Notes: generated by a model not told the origin, from the sequence alone. Positions 17,257-25,862 are shown, counted from the stretch's first letter. The stretch: DNA of 64,000 nucleotides from an uncultured Bacteroidales bacterium (GCA_946626605.1 CAMOUL010000002.1:124001-188000), one strand, 5' to 3'. Translations and numbers: made by a program.

Positions 17257-17490
17257 TTAATTAACGGGTATTATTTTATTGCCGTCCAAGGAATATACAT
17301 CGCCGTTATGCTGAATGAGAATCGGCTCGTTTTCTCCGGTTTCAACGCTTTTTTTCGGTTCTTCGGAGGAGAGCGTAACAGGATCTTTCTTTTCCGAATC
17401 CCGAAGATAAATCACCCCTCCGGAGACCATTGCGGTTATTATCAGCAAAACGGCTATTCCTATATAAATATTTCCGGTATTATTTTTCAT
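17257..17490 (-). CDS. Small membrane-anchored protein ending in a surface-protein-like tail
   Basis: A 77-aa protein. Residues 8-29 form one transmembrane helix (IYIGIAVLLIITAMVSGGVIYL), followed by a charged K/E/S linker and the C-terminus ILIQHNGDVYSLDGNKI. That ending resembles the NGQ-x-Y-x-x-x-G tail of the neighbouring large proteins. It lies 15 bp after one large secreted-protein gene and 12 bp before another, in the same operon, which supports it being real despite its size. The function is unknown. A tail decoy or adaptor for the shared export route is one idea; a decayed remnant of a larger gene is another. Confidence 0.6.
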   Translation of the reverse strand: MKNNTGNIYIGIAVLLIITAMVSGGVIYLRDSEKKDPVTLSSEEPKKSVETGENEPILIQHNGDVYSLDGNKIIPVN

Positions 17491-17505
17491 TGGATTAGTT
17501 TGTTT

Positions 17506-18837
17506 CTATTCAATCCGTTTGCCTTGCACATCGTACATCCGTCCTTCGTACATCAGATAGATCTGGCCGTTCAAGAGAATTTTTCGTATTTGCGGATAGG
17601 TACCGATGGTATCGGATGTTTCTTCAAGACTTGTGGTTATCTCCTGCCCTGTTTCACTATCGGCAGTATGGAAGCAACCGGAGACCGTGCTAATCGTCTG
17701 ACTGCTGCTGTCTTCGCCGCTAATAGTGTACCAATAATCGGTATTGGCCTGCAGCCCGTCCAGAGTATAGAAGAACAGCCGCTCCGAATAGGTGCTGTCT
17801 GCATCTTCCTGAGCGCGTGCCGGTGCATGGGAAACAAAATGCAGACCGGTTACCACACCGTTGCGGTCAAAAGTGATATAAAACGCCTCTTCCGTGTGCG
17901 CGCTGTCTTCATAAACATGAAGTACATAAGTCTCTGCGTTTGGTACAGATTTCCAACTGAACAAGGCATTGTGCGCATCTGCCATCACCGGAAAGAGATC
18001 ACTACCGTCGTGGTTTTGAACCAGACGCACCGCCTTGCCTACATAGCGGTTATCTATGGTTATGGACGGAGACCCGAATGCCAGACAATAATATCCGCCA
18101 TTTGTTCCATTCGGGGTAGAGGTCCAATAACGAGCTGTTTGCGAAGCATATACCTTCGTACAATAATCTTGGCTCTGCCAGTCCTTTGTCCGCTCGTACG
18201 TAATCGGCAGAAAAACAGCCCCTGCCATTTCCATCAGCGTCCACTCGTCAGTCGTATAGTTATTGGGAGCGGCAGTAGAGTCTGTGCTGTTGGATGGTTT
18301 GAAATGCAAGCCGGCAGGAATAACCCAGTTATCCGGCAGCAGAATAGAACCGTTCACGCCGTTCACCGTTCCGTTGGCATAGAGCGAAGCGGCGTTTTCG
18401 CGTCCCCGGTAGAGGTATTCCCACTCGTCCTTGGTCATTGTACGCCATAGGTTACGAGCATTGCCGCCATTACTGATGGCATTATTCCCCCATTCGTTAT
18501 AGGAACCATAATTGCTGTTTTTCGTGCTACTGGCTGTGGGATTATTACCTGTCCCCCAACCAAAGAGATCCAACCATCCTTCATAGGTCCATACCCATCC
18601 GTCAACCGAGTACTGATAGCTTCTGATACGCTCGTTTGCCGTACCTACAAAATCCCATTGGTTCTCGGCGAAACGCCATGTGTTTGTGCTAGGTTGGTAC
18701 TGTAAGTTGCCACGCGAGAAAGCCACCGTGTCGGTTGCGCTGATGGCAAACTTACCCCTCAATGCACCTTCCGTCGCCTGCAAGTTGCTTGCCATCATCG
18801 TCAGGCAAACAAGAACAATACATACTTTCGTTTTCAT
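17506..18837 (-). CDS. Secreted protein with lectin-like/FGE-like domain and C-terminal tail
   Basis: A 443-aa protein; the ATG at 18837 is preferred because it opens a signal peptide (MKTKVCIVLVCLTMMASNLQA). Residues 30-290 contain FSRGNLQYQ, RFAENQWDFVG, DLFGWGTG, MTKDEWEYL and WTSTPN. This set is frequent in Bacteroidales secreted proteins and is reminiscent of the formylglycine-generating-enzyme/C-type-lectin fold. A fibronectin-like segment and the tail GQIYLMYEGRMYDVQGKRI follow. It is the second gene of the operon and starts directly behind a heptamer stop array closing the first gene. A surface binding role is likely; a sulfatase-maturation activity is not supported. Confidence 0.7.
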   Translation of the reverse strand: MKTKVCIVLVCLTMMASNLQATEGALRGKFAISATDTVAFSRGNLQYQPSTNTWRFAENQWDFVGTANERIRSYQYSVDGWVWTYEGWLDLFGWGTGNNPTASSTKNSNYGSYNEWGNNAISNGGNARNLWRTMTKDEWEYLYRGRENAASLYANGTVNGVNGSILLPDNWVIPAGLHFKPSNSTDSTAAPNNYTTDEWTLMEMAGAVFLPITYERTKDWQSQDYCTKVYASQTARYWTSTPNGTNGGYYCLAFGSPSITIDNRYVGKAVRLVQNHDGSDLFPVMADAHNALFSWKSVPNAETYVLHVYEDSAHTEEAFYITFDRNGVVTGLHFVSHAPARAQEDADSTYSERLFFYTLDGLQANTDYWYTISGEDSSSQTISTVSGCFHTADSETGQEITTSLEETSDTIGTYPQIRKILLNGQIYLMYEGRMYDVQGKRIE

Positions 18838-18854
18838 ATAACTGTCAACTATCA
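18838..18854 (-). repeat. 7-bp tandem stop-codon array between two secreted-protein genes
   Basis: On the minus strand TGA recurs every 7 bp in words such as TTGATAA and TTGATAG, filling the gap from the stop of the 1081-aa gene to the next ATG. The repeat extends back into the last codons (LIIDN) of that gene. Confidence 0.8.
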
Positions 18855-21800
18855 ATTATCAATTATCAACTGTCCTTGTACATTGTACATTGTCCCTTTG
18901 TACATTATATAAATTTGTCCGTTACGAAGGAATTTGACAGGAGTATTTGTGCCGTTTTCCTCGATGAAATCGATTCCTTCCGCATTTACTCTAGTGAAGA
19001 ATGTGCCATTCGCGGTATCTATAAGCAGTCCCACTTCGTCATAGGCTTCGAGGGTGTACCAATACTGTGTACCGGGCAACAGGTTTTCTATTGTGGTACT
19101 CAATACCGGCGCGCTCCACAAGGAGGCAGGTGCGCGGCGAGGCGCTTTGGAGAAGTCAATGGAAATCAGCGTTCCGTCAGCAGCCAAGTGGAGAGTACAT
19201 ACTTTCTCTGTCTGCGCTTCGTCCGCCCAGATAATGAGGGTGTAAGAAGCACCTCCGCTGACAGCCGGCCATGTGAAAGTAGCGGTGTTCTCTTCGGGTT
19301 CAATCTCCAGGTTCTCTTCTGTCGGCGTTTTTACGGTATCAACTTCTGCACTCAGTTGGGTGTAGTAGTAGCGTGCCATGTATTGCGCATTCACAGGATC
19401 AAAAATGCCGTATTTGTTTTCTGACACGTGGTGTGCAGTCAGGATACGCGCTTTCATCGCTTCGGGGTTGAGCCAGCCGGTGTAGAGGAGCTGGTTTGTT
19501 TCCTGAATTCCGAACGATGCCGGTGAGAGCACAGGTTCCGCTTCCAACAAAGCTCCGTACGTCAGATTGTAGGCCTCGTTGCGCAACTCGTACTGCACTA
19601 TATTGCCGGATTCATCGAGAGAAATAACCGGTAAAGTAGCCGCGCCGCGATAGGAAGAATTCGCGAATTCCCATGCGTTGTTTGTATCCGACCAGTTGTA
19701 GGTCTCGCGGAAATACCAGTCGGCTTCATCGCCTTCATAATACATGATCTGTTTGGTCTTCGGCACCAATGCGGTTGCCGTATTGTCCAGACGGTAGTAA
19801 ATCTGCTTGACAGGGCGTCCCTGTTCATCATAAGAGACATCTCCGAGACCGTCATTCGTCAATTGGAAATCAGTCCACCCATTAGATGAGCCGCCGTATT
19901 GCGAAACAGCAACGCAATCATACTGCGTACCGTCGTCCGGACGATAGAAGTAACGGTATTTCCAATACGGGATATTGCCTGTATTGCTCCATGTGTACCA
20001 CTCGATGCGCTGCGTCAAACGGCCGAGGACGTCGTAGGTGGGCTGGTTGCGGATGATCTTGTCACAAATAAGTGTTGTTGAATAATAGTCCCAATGATAG
20101 GCGTGCTGCTCTGTAAAAGTGCCGAATTCATCGAAGATATCGAAGGTGTCGGTGAAAAGTTCCAGCCCCTCGGTTCGATTTCCGGGAACAACCATACTTG
20201 AGTTTTCCTTTCTCCAAAAATAGCGCGATGCTTCTTTCTTACAATCAGGCTCGGGGAAGTAAGTAACATCTTCCCGGTATGTCAGTTCCCATGAGGCGGT
20301 AGAGTCCACATAGTTATAGTAATATAGATGTGCCTGATGTCCTTCTATATCTTCTTGTACCTCGGCATAGTATTCACGTTCCATACCGGCTTTACCTCCT
20401 CCGAGCTTATAATACCAGTCAGGTATAGGTTTAGCCAGAGCCTGCCAGGACTTGGTGCCGTCTCCATTATCCGCCATCTCTGCTGTCTTGATACGCAGGT
20501 ACAAACCGAGTTCCTCATCATAAGTGAAGGTATAGAGGTATTTCTCCTCCCAAATGTTCCCTTCCGGATCATTACTGATATATTCTATAGTAGAGGCGGG
20601 TGTTCCGTCGGAATTAAATGTGGTCTGCTCGCGGTTGTAGTTTAACAAATTCCAAGTGAAGTTTTTGGTATCCAATTTTTCCCGCTTACGCGACATGTCG
20701 AAATTATTGGAGTAGTAGCGTTGTGTTTCGCGGATTGTATCGTAATGGTAGCCTCCGCCTTGTCTAGTAATAAGTATCGTTTGTCTATATTCGTCGTTAT
20801 GGATTTTCTCTTCGAATGTAGTCCATCCTCCATAGGCAGGATCTTCACGGTCGGAACGGCTGTAAATTTCCTCGCCGTTGTCGTATTCCTTGCGTTCGTA
20901 ACACCACATGCCTTGGGAGTTAATGAACGAATCCACCTCCAATGCGATATTGTAATTCTCATCGTAGCGAATACAATGGTGTCGTTTCAGGCTGTCGTTG
21001 GAGTAGTTGTTCTCCAGCGTCAGCAAGGTGGTTGCCGCTCCTATGCTTCTCATAGGACGGGTACGGATTATCCATTCGCGCTCTTGCTTGGAAAGACATA
21101 CCTTGCCCGACCGCTCGGAATGAATCTCGCTGATACACAGATTTGTAGCACGGTCAATCCGTCGCTCGATGTTTTCGGTGAACACGAGATTTCCTTGCTC
21201 ATCGTAAGTATAAGAACTCTCCCGAGTGCGTGCAACAGGATCTTTACGCGTAGTTACCGTTTCCCGTCCATAGGTGTTTTTGCCTTCTGTATTCCGTTTG
21301 ATTTCGGCTTTTATCCAAAGTGTATCAATTCCCATTGGGTTATATTCAGAGATGTCCACATGGAGAGAAGCTATTTCGCCGTTCTCATGATAGGTGTAGT
21401 TAGATTCACGGACAGACATATACAGAATATGATTGCGGTAAGAATTGCGTACCACGCTTTCGGACTTCGTTTCCCACTTGCGTGCAGACGCGTTATATTT
21501 ATAGGTATAATCAACCGAAACAGAATCATTCTCTGTACGAACGGTGCGGTTGTATGGCGTCCATTCCATGCCTGTCGTCATTCCTGTCTGCTCGTCATAG
21601 ACGGTGTTGAGACGGAACGTGATGTAGTCATAATTGCGAATCTGACGAATAAGCCTTCCTTCCTCGTCATAGACGTTACGCACGCTGTCCTTCATATACA
21701 ACTCTTTCTGTGCCGGATCACGGTATTCAACATACTGAAGCGAGTCAAATCTCTCATAATATCCGCGTTTTGCACGCATGGACTCTTTCATGTACAAGCC

Positions 21801-22097
21801 ACTGTCCACTTTGGTGTACAAGGTCTTGGTCGGCATCGACATATATGTCGTGTCATGCCATGTGTCGCGCTCCACGCTGATAACTTCAAGCGTGTCGTCC
21901 GTGTACCTGTAAGCCGTGTAATGGTCCGGACGCACCTCCTCCGGGTCATTTTCCTCCGTATAGGTTGGATAGGCATATACCACACTGTCCAGACGCCAAG
22001 CATACTTGTCCGCCAAGTCACTTTGCGCGTAGGCGCACGTTCCTTTTAATACTACCATTGCTGCGATGAGCAAACCGATGTGTTTTGAGGTCTTCAT
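18852..22097 (-). CDS. Large secreted protein with YD-like repeats and C-terminal tail
   Basis: A 1081-aa protein with a signal peptide (cleavage near AYAQ). Most of the chain is short tyrosine-rich units resembling YD/RHS-type repeats, such as NVYDEEGRLIRQIRNYDY, YTYHENGEIASLHVD, YTYDEQGNLVFTENI and VSYDEQGRPVKQIYY. A fibronectin-like module follows near residues 940-1040, then the tail GQIYIMYKGTMYNVQGQ. The last five residues are encoded by the heptamer repeat that starts the intergenic array. It is the first gene of a six-gene operon reading to 10845 and has a promoter 71-102 bp upstream. No toxin domain is visible, so a structural surface role is more likely than an RHS toxin. Confidence 0.75.
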   Translation of the reverse strand: MKTSKHIGLLIAAMVVLKGTCAYAQSDLADKYAWRLDSVVYAYPTYTEENDPEEVRPDHYTAYRYTDDTLEVISVERDTWHDTTYMSMPTKTLYTKVDSGLYMKESMRAKRGYYERFDSLQYVEYRDPAQKELYMKDSVRNVYDEEGRLIRQIRNYDYITFRLNTVYDEQTGMTTGMEWTPYNRTVRTENDSVSVDYTYKYNASARKWETKSESVVRNSYRNHILYMSVRESNYTYHENGEIASLHVDISEYNPMGIDTLWIKAEIKRNTEGKNTYGRETVTTRKDPVARTRESSYTYDEQGNLVFTENIERRIDRATNLCISEIHSERSGKVCLSKQEREWIIRTRPMRSIGAATTLLTLENNYSNDSLKRHHCIRYDENYNIALEVDSFINSQGMWCYERKEYDNGEEIYSRSDREDPAYGGWTTFEEKIHNDEYRQTILITRQGGGYHYDTIRETQRYYSNNFDMSRKREKLDTKNFTWNLLNYNREQTTFNSDGTPASTIEYISNDPEGNIWEEKYLYTFTYDEELGLYLRIKTAEMADNGDGTKSWQALAKPIPDWYYKLGGGKAGMEREYYAEVQEDIEGHQAHLYYYNYVDSTASWELTYREDVTYFPEPDCKKEASRYFWRKENSSMVVPGNRTEGLELFTDTFDIFDEFGTFTEQHAYHWDYYSTTLICDKIIRNQPTYDVLGRLTQRIEWYTWSNTGNIPYWKYRYFYRPDDGTQYDCVAVSQYGGSSNGWTDFQLTNDGLGDVSYDEQGRPVKQIYYRLDNTATALVPKTKQIMYYEGDEADWYFRETYNWSDTNNAWEFANSSYRGAATLPVISLDESGNIVQYELRNEAYNLTYGALLEAEPVLSPASFGIQETNQLLYTGWLNPEAMKARILTAHHVSENKYGIFDPVNAQYMARYYYTQLSAEVDTVKTPTEENLEIEPEENTATFTWPAVSGGASYTLIIWADEAQTEKVCTLHLAADGTLISIDFSKAPRRAPASLWSAPVLSTTIENLLPGTQYWYTLEAYDEVGLLIDTANGTFFTRVNAEGIDFIEENGTNTPVKFLRNGQIYIMYKGTMYNVQGQLIIDN

Positions 22098-22167
22098 ATC
22101 TCTACTGATTTTTTGATGTTTTCTTGTACAATTTTCCGAGGGCTATTTTACCCTTTGAAATTCGGTG

Positions 22168-22199
22168 CAAAATTACTGCTTTTTTTTGACATGTGCAAA
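22168..22199 (-). promoter_or_regulatory. Bacteroidota-type promoter of the six-gene secreted-protein operon
   Basis: Minus strand TTTG, A8-GCAG spacer, TAATTTTG, 32 bp. It overlaps the stop codon and last codons of the gene upstream (22173-22874), so the two genes share these bases. Confidence 0.8.
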
Positions 22200-22874
22200 T
22201 TTTGCAGTTGTACGAGGCGGTTTTTCTAAATTTGTAAGTACTTGAATATAAGGCAGTTGCAAATTGCGATCTTGGAAATAGTTGTACGAGCGACGAAGAG
22301 GGCTTGCGAAGGGTTGCAATCTTACGTGGTAATCCGCCTTTTCGAAGCTGATTTCCTCCACTTCGACTTGATTTTCTCTGGCTCGTTTGGCTTCTTTTTG
22401 GAGCTGGCGATAGATGGCTACATAGACGTATTGATAAAAGCGCGAATAGGCCTTGAAACCTTCTTCGGGTTTTCCGCCGCCTTTATAGACGGTGAAATAG
22501 TGGTGGAAGAACCGAATCCGCCATTCGATACCCTCCGGCGTGTGGTCTTTCTCCAATGCGTGCGCACGTCGTTGTGCCTCTTTGATCAGCTCTCTGTTGG
22601 CTACGCAGGCTTCCGGCCAGTATTTCGGGAAATGGAAGGTATATAACTCAAACAATCCCTCTCTGAACCGTGAGGGACGAACGACGATCCGCTTCTTGTA
22701 TTTACAGCCCTCTTTCGCTGAATCCATCGCGCCCAGCAGAAAATCCACGCCCGCACACATATGACAGTAGTACACACCCCTTTTATGAGGCGTGGAGCCT
22801 GCCGGAAGCGGCACAAATTCAAAACCGCTACCCTTCAATCGCTCAATTACCTTTGTTTTCAGATGTTTGGACAT
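22173..22874 (-). CDS. Conserved-looking protein of unknown function
   Basis: A 233-aa soluble protein with no signal peptide and no membrane segment. It has an unusual load of aromatic and basic residues (FHFPKYWPEACVANREL, WRIRFFHHYFTVYKGGG, FYQYVYVAIYRQLQKEAKRA), and YYCHMCAG near residue 35 could be a metal site. I do not recognise the family. It has its own promoter (22987-23018) with a leader of about 110 nt. Its C-terminal AKFAHVKKKQ is encoded by the promoter of the downstream operon, so the original end of the gene may have been replaced. Confidence 0.6.
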   Translation of the reverse strand: MSKHLKTKVIERLKGSGFEFVPLPAGSTPHKRGVYYCHMCAGVDFLLGAMDSAKEGCKYKKRIVVRPSRFREGLFELYTFHFPKYWPEACVANRELIKEAQRRAHALEKDHTPEGIEWRIRFFHHYFTVYKGGGKPEEGFKAYSRFYQYVYVAIYRQLQKEAKRARENQVEVEEISFEKADYHVRLQPFASPLRRSYNYFQDRNLQLPYIQVLTNLEKPPRTTAKFAHVKKKQ

Positions 22875-22986
22875 AGTTTGTAAAGTATTGACAATCAGTT
22901 AAATAGGTGCTATTACGATTTAATAAAGTCTAGAATGAGTCAGTTGCGGGGTTGTCCCGCGTCCTTTCCGGGGTTGAAATCGTCTG

Positions 22987-23018
22987 CAAAGGTACGAATT
23001 TTTTCTCATAAATCCAAA
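22987..23018 (-). promoter_or_regulatory. Bacteroidota-type promoter of the 233-aa gene
   Basis: Minus strand TTTG ... TACCTTTG over 32 bp. It lies back to back with the plus-strand promoter at 23053-23084. Confidence 0.75.
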
Positions 23019-23052
23019 TTTTACCATAGAAAACCGTTTTTTTACCCAATAA

Positions 23053-23084
23053 TTTGCATAAATGCAAAAGTTTTACTATCTTTG
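23053..23084 (+). promoter_or_regulatory. Bacteroidota-type promoter of the TPR/HTH lipoprotein gene
   Basis: TTTG at 23053 and TATCTTTG ending at 23084 (32 bp), 17 bp before the ATG at 23102. Confidence 0.8.
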
Positions 23085-23101
23085 CACTCAAAAATAAAGT
23101 T

Positions 23102-24577
23102 ATGCGATCCTCCAGGCGTTCATATACTATCCTTCTTGCACTTTTGGCCGCGGCTCTCGCGGTCGTTTCCTGCGGCAGGAGGGGTTCTGCGGCGGTGGAG
23201 AAGTTGGAGCAGGGGGAGGCGAATTATAAGGCGGGGACGTCGTCTAATTATGCGAGCCATTATGAGGAGTCGGTTTATTACCTGAAACAGGCGGAAGAGG
23301 CGTTTCTGGATGTCGATCCTACGGCGTTATCGCCGGAGATGCAGGGAAAGCGGACGAAGTTGTTGGGGCTGACGTGGTTTCATTTGGGAAACACGTCCGA
23401 GAGCGAGATGCTGTACGAGATCGCCAAGGAATACTACCGCAAGTCCGTTCCGCTGCTTCGGGAGAGTAAGAACCTTGCTTATCTGGCTTGCGCGTACCGG
23501 GACATCGCGCGTACGACGGCGCTGACGGAGGGGGAGCAGGATAGTGTGCTGTATTATTTTGACGAAGCAGAACGTTTTGCGCGCGAGGCGCAGAGTACGG
23601 TTCTTGAGTTGGATATACGGGCGTACCGGTATCAGCTTTGTTTTCCGGACAGCATCCCTCAGCGGTTGGAAGTGTGCCGTCGGTTGGCGGAGGAGTTTGG
23701 CGCGCACGCGAGGTATTCGGAGATCGTGGAGCTTCTTCTGAGCGAAGCGGAGACCGATTCGGCAGCCTATTATCTGGAGCGTTTGCAACCGCGGGATTCT
23801 GCGTATGCCTATTGGTTTGAGCAGAGTTACACCTATCTGCAGAGTAAGATCTTGCAGCAAGAAGGCAAGTCGGGCGAGGCGTATTCGCTTTTGTTGGATC
23901 TGTACGATAGGAAGATCGAGGAGCTGCGTCGCGATGCGGGTTCGCGGACGTATGCGCTGACGCTTCATTATGATGTCGCGCGTGAGCAGCAGTTGGCGCA
24001 AGAGGCGCTTCGCGAGCGGTCGTGGCAAAGGAAGATCTCGTTGGTGCTGATCTTGTTGCTGGTACTTTCCGTGGCGTTATTCTTCGTCTCGTGGCGGTAC
24101 TGGCAGCACCATAAAAAGGAACAGGCTGCGGCTTTGCGGGCGTTGCAGGACAAGTATGCGCAGCAACTTCAGTTGGCTCTGGAGCGGTTGAAGCAGAAAG
24201 TGAATTTGACGCGGGAGATGGAACTGCAGCGGCTTCGGGGTAATGAGCCGGAGTTTCCCAAATGGCTGCAGACCTACCGTGACGAGCAGCTGACGCTCAG
24301 TAAGGAGAGTATCGACGAACTTATCGGTTCGATGGACACCGCTTTGGACGGGGCTATCAGCAGGTTGAGGAAGGAGTATCCGGCTTTGACGGAGTCCGAT
24401 ATGCAGTTTGCTATCCTGAGTATCATCGGTGCTTCGGACAGCGATATGGGTATCTTGCTGAACGTCCAGAAGCAGACTATCTACCACCGCCGCCAGATCG
24501 TGCGCAAGCATGTGGATCCCGCCATCGAAGATATAGACGCATGGTTGCGGAAATATATCCTTACTCCTAAACTCTAA
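23102..24577 (+). CDS. Membrane-anchored TPR protein with C-terminal helix-turn-helix
   Basis: A 491-aa protein. The start at 23102 is chosen because the promoter overlaps any earlier start and because it gives a lipoprotein-type signal with Cys24 (AVVSCGRR). Residues about 30-290 are TPR-like helices, 311-330 form a transmembrane helix (ISLVLILLLVLSVALFFVSW), then comes a coiled coil, and about 420-470 carry an HTH-like region (LTESDMQFAILSIIGASDSD, QKQTIYHRRQIVRKHV). This layout, periplasmic TPR sensor to cytosolic HTH, occurs in many Bacteroidota regulators. What it senses and controls is unknown. Its last 4 bp overlap the convergent recX gene. Confidence 0.75.
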   Translation: MRSSRRSYTILLALLAAALAVVSCGRRGSAAVEKLEQGEANYKAGTSSNYASHYEESVYYLKQAEEAFLDVDPTALSPEMQGKRTKLLGLTWFHLGNTSESEMLYEIAKEYYRKSVPLLRESKNLAYLACAYRDIARTTALTEGEQDSVLYYFDEAERFAREAQSTVLELDIRAYRYQLCFPDSIPQRLEVCRRLAEEFGAHARYSEIVELLLSEAETDSAAYYLERLQPRDSAYAYWFEQSYTYLQSKILQQEGKSGEAYSLLLDLYDRKIEELRRDAGSRTYALTLHYDVAREQQLAQEALRERSWQRKISLVLILLLVLSVALFFVSWRYWQHHKKEQAAALRALQDKYAQQLQLALERLKQKVNLTREMELQRLRGNEPEFPKWLQTYRDEQLTLSKESIDELIGSMDTALDGAISRLRKEYPALTESDMQFAILSIIGASDSDMGILLNVQKQTIYHRRQIVRKHVDPAIEDIDAWLRKYILTPKL

Positions 24578-25011
24578 TCCTTGATTTCTTTGATTTCTTC
24601 GTAGGTAAAACCTCGTTGAAGGAGGAAACGGAGACGTTTGTCTTCGGAGTCGGTTTTGCGGGCACGGATGAGCTTGCGTAAGTTGTCAAAATACGCGGTT
24701 TCATCGATGTTTTCCAGCGCAGAACGTATCTCTGATTCGGGAAGTTGGAGAGCCCGCAGACCTGCCTGGATCTTGAGTCGTCCCCAAGACTGGTAGGCGA
24801 CTTTGTCATGGACGTACGCTTCGCAGAAACGGCGGTCGTTGAGGAAGTTGTCGGCGTAGAGATTTTGCTCGATGGAATCGGCGATTTCTGCATCTTGTAG
24901 GCCCCACTCGTAGAGCTTACGCCGTACGTCAGCGGCGCAATGTTCCGCGCGGGCACAATAGGCTTGGGCTTTAGCGAGCCATTCGAGCTTCGATAATTCG
25001 GTCTTTGCCAT
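24574..25011 (-). CDS. recX: Regulatory protein RecX
   Basis: A 145-aa RecX-type protein that would modulate RecA filaments. The ATG at 25011 gives the typical N-terminus (MAKTELSKLEWLAKAQAYCARAEHC), and three-helix repeats follow (VRRKLYEWGLQDAEI, NDRRFCEAYVHDKVAYQSWG, RLRFLLQRGFTYEEIKEI). Upstream extensions of the frame run into prmC and are not used. It overlaps the end of prmC by 41 bp on the same strand, so the two are co-transcribed and probably coupled. The length is in the normal range. Confidence 0.88.
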   Translation of the reverse strand: MAKTELSKLEWLAKAQAYCARAEHCAADVRRKLYEWGLQDAEIADSIEQNLYADNFLNDRRFCEAYVHDKVAYQSWGRLKIQAGLRALQLPESEIRSALENIDETAYFDNLRKLIRARKTDSEDKRLRFLLQRGFTYEEIKEIKD

Positions 25012-25858
25012 AAATATCTTTGTGGATTTGGATGTCGGTATAGCCAAGGCTGTCGAGCATGGCGGATAGTTGGAGCCCGAAGGCTTCGTTGATCTCGAAA
25101 AATAAACCCCTTTCCCGACCTTTCCCCTCAAGGGGCAAGGAGAACAACTCTGCGATGCGGCGGTAGAAGAGCAAGGGATCGGAGTCGGGGACGAAGAGGG
25201 CGGAGTAGGGTTCGAAGTTCAGGACGTTCGGCCGCATGGAGGTTTTTTCCGACTCGCAGATATAGGGAGGGTTGGAGACGACGATATTTACCATTGGGTC
25301 ATTTACCATGTACCATTTATTGAGATATTTGGTCATTGGGTCAGAGAAGATATCTGCGACTTGGAAGTTGACGTCGAGGTTATTGCGGCGGGCATTCTCC
25401 CGGGCGATGGCGATGGCTTCGGGGGAGATGTCGATGCCGGTGACGGACCATGAGGGATGCGCTTTCTTGAGGGCGATGGCTATACAGCCCGAGCCGGTGC
25501 CGATGTCGAGGACATTTACCATTTGGTCATTTACCATTTGGACATTTATTCTCTCGACGAGTTCGGCGGTTTCGGGGCGGGGAATGAGGGTAGCAGGAGT
25601 GACGAGAAGGTCGAGGCCGCACCATAAGGTATGCCCGAAAATATACTGAATCGGCTCAAAATGCAGGAGCCGGGAGATGATTTCCTGCGATTTCTCTTGC
25701 ATAATTGGAGAAAAAGCAGTATCTTTGCACCCGAATTGCAATTCGGTGCGGCTTTTGCCGGTGAGTTCTTCCATGATCCACCACGCCAGAGAGCGGGCTT
25801 CGTCCTCCGGATAAGCCGTCTGAAGTTGCGAACTGATTTGACTGATTATTTGTTTCAC
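24971..25858 (-). CDS. prmC: Peptide chain release factor N5-glutamine methyltransferase
   Basis: A 295-aa PrmC that methylates the GGQ glutamine of release factors using S-adenosylmethionine. The SAM motif LDIGTGSGCIAIALKK and the catalytic NPPY (VVSNPPYI) are intact. Three loops are longer than usual and are encoded by intergenic-type repeats: NVQMVNDQMVN before the SAM motif, WYMVNDPMVN before NPPY, and SLPLEGKGRERG near residue 250. All keep the frame. A plus-strand promoter for ribD lies inside the coding region, and its own promoter lies just upstream. Confidence 0.93.
   Translation of the reverse strand: MKQIISQISSQLQTAYPEDEARSLAWWIMEELTGKSRTELQFGCKDTAFSPIMQEKSQEIISRLLHFEPIQYIFGHTLWCGLDLLVTPATLIPRPETAELVERINVQMVNDQMVNVLDIGTGSGCIAIALKKAHPSWSVTGIDISPEAIAIARENARRNNLDVNFQVADIFSDPMTKYLNKWYMVNDPMVNIVVSNPPYICESEKTSMRPNVLNFEPYSALFVPDSDPLLFYRRIAELFSLPLEGKGRERGLFFEINEAFGLQLSAMLDSLGYTDIQIHKDIYGKDRIIEARMAR
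25696..25727 (+). promoter_or_regulatory. Promoter-like element inside prmC, reading towards ribD
   Basis: CTTG, spacer with AAAAAGCAG, TATCTTTG, 32 bp, on the strand opposite prmC. It is the best ribD promoter candidate (176 bp upstream of the ATG) and would make an antisense leader over the prmC start. Confidence 0.65.
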
Positions 25859-25862
25859 GGTG

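Noticed and set aside
18852..22097. RHS/YD-type toxin
   Set aside because: The repeats are YD-like but there is no RHS core cage, no hypervariable toxin end and no immunity gene. The protein ends in the shared surface tail.
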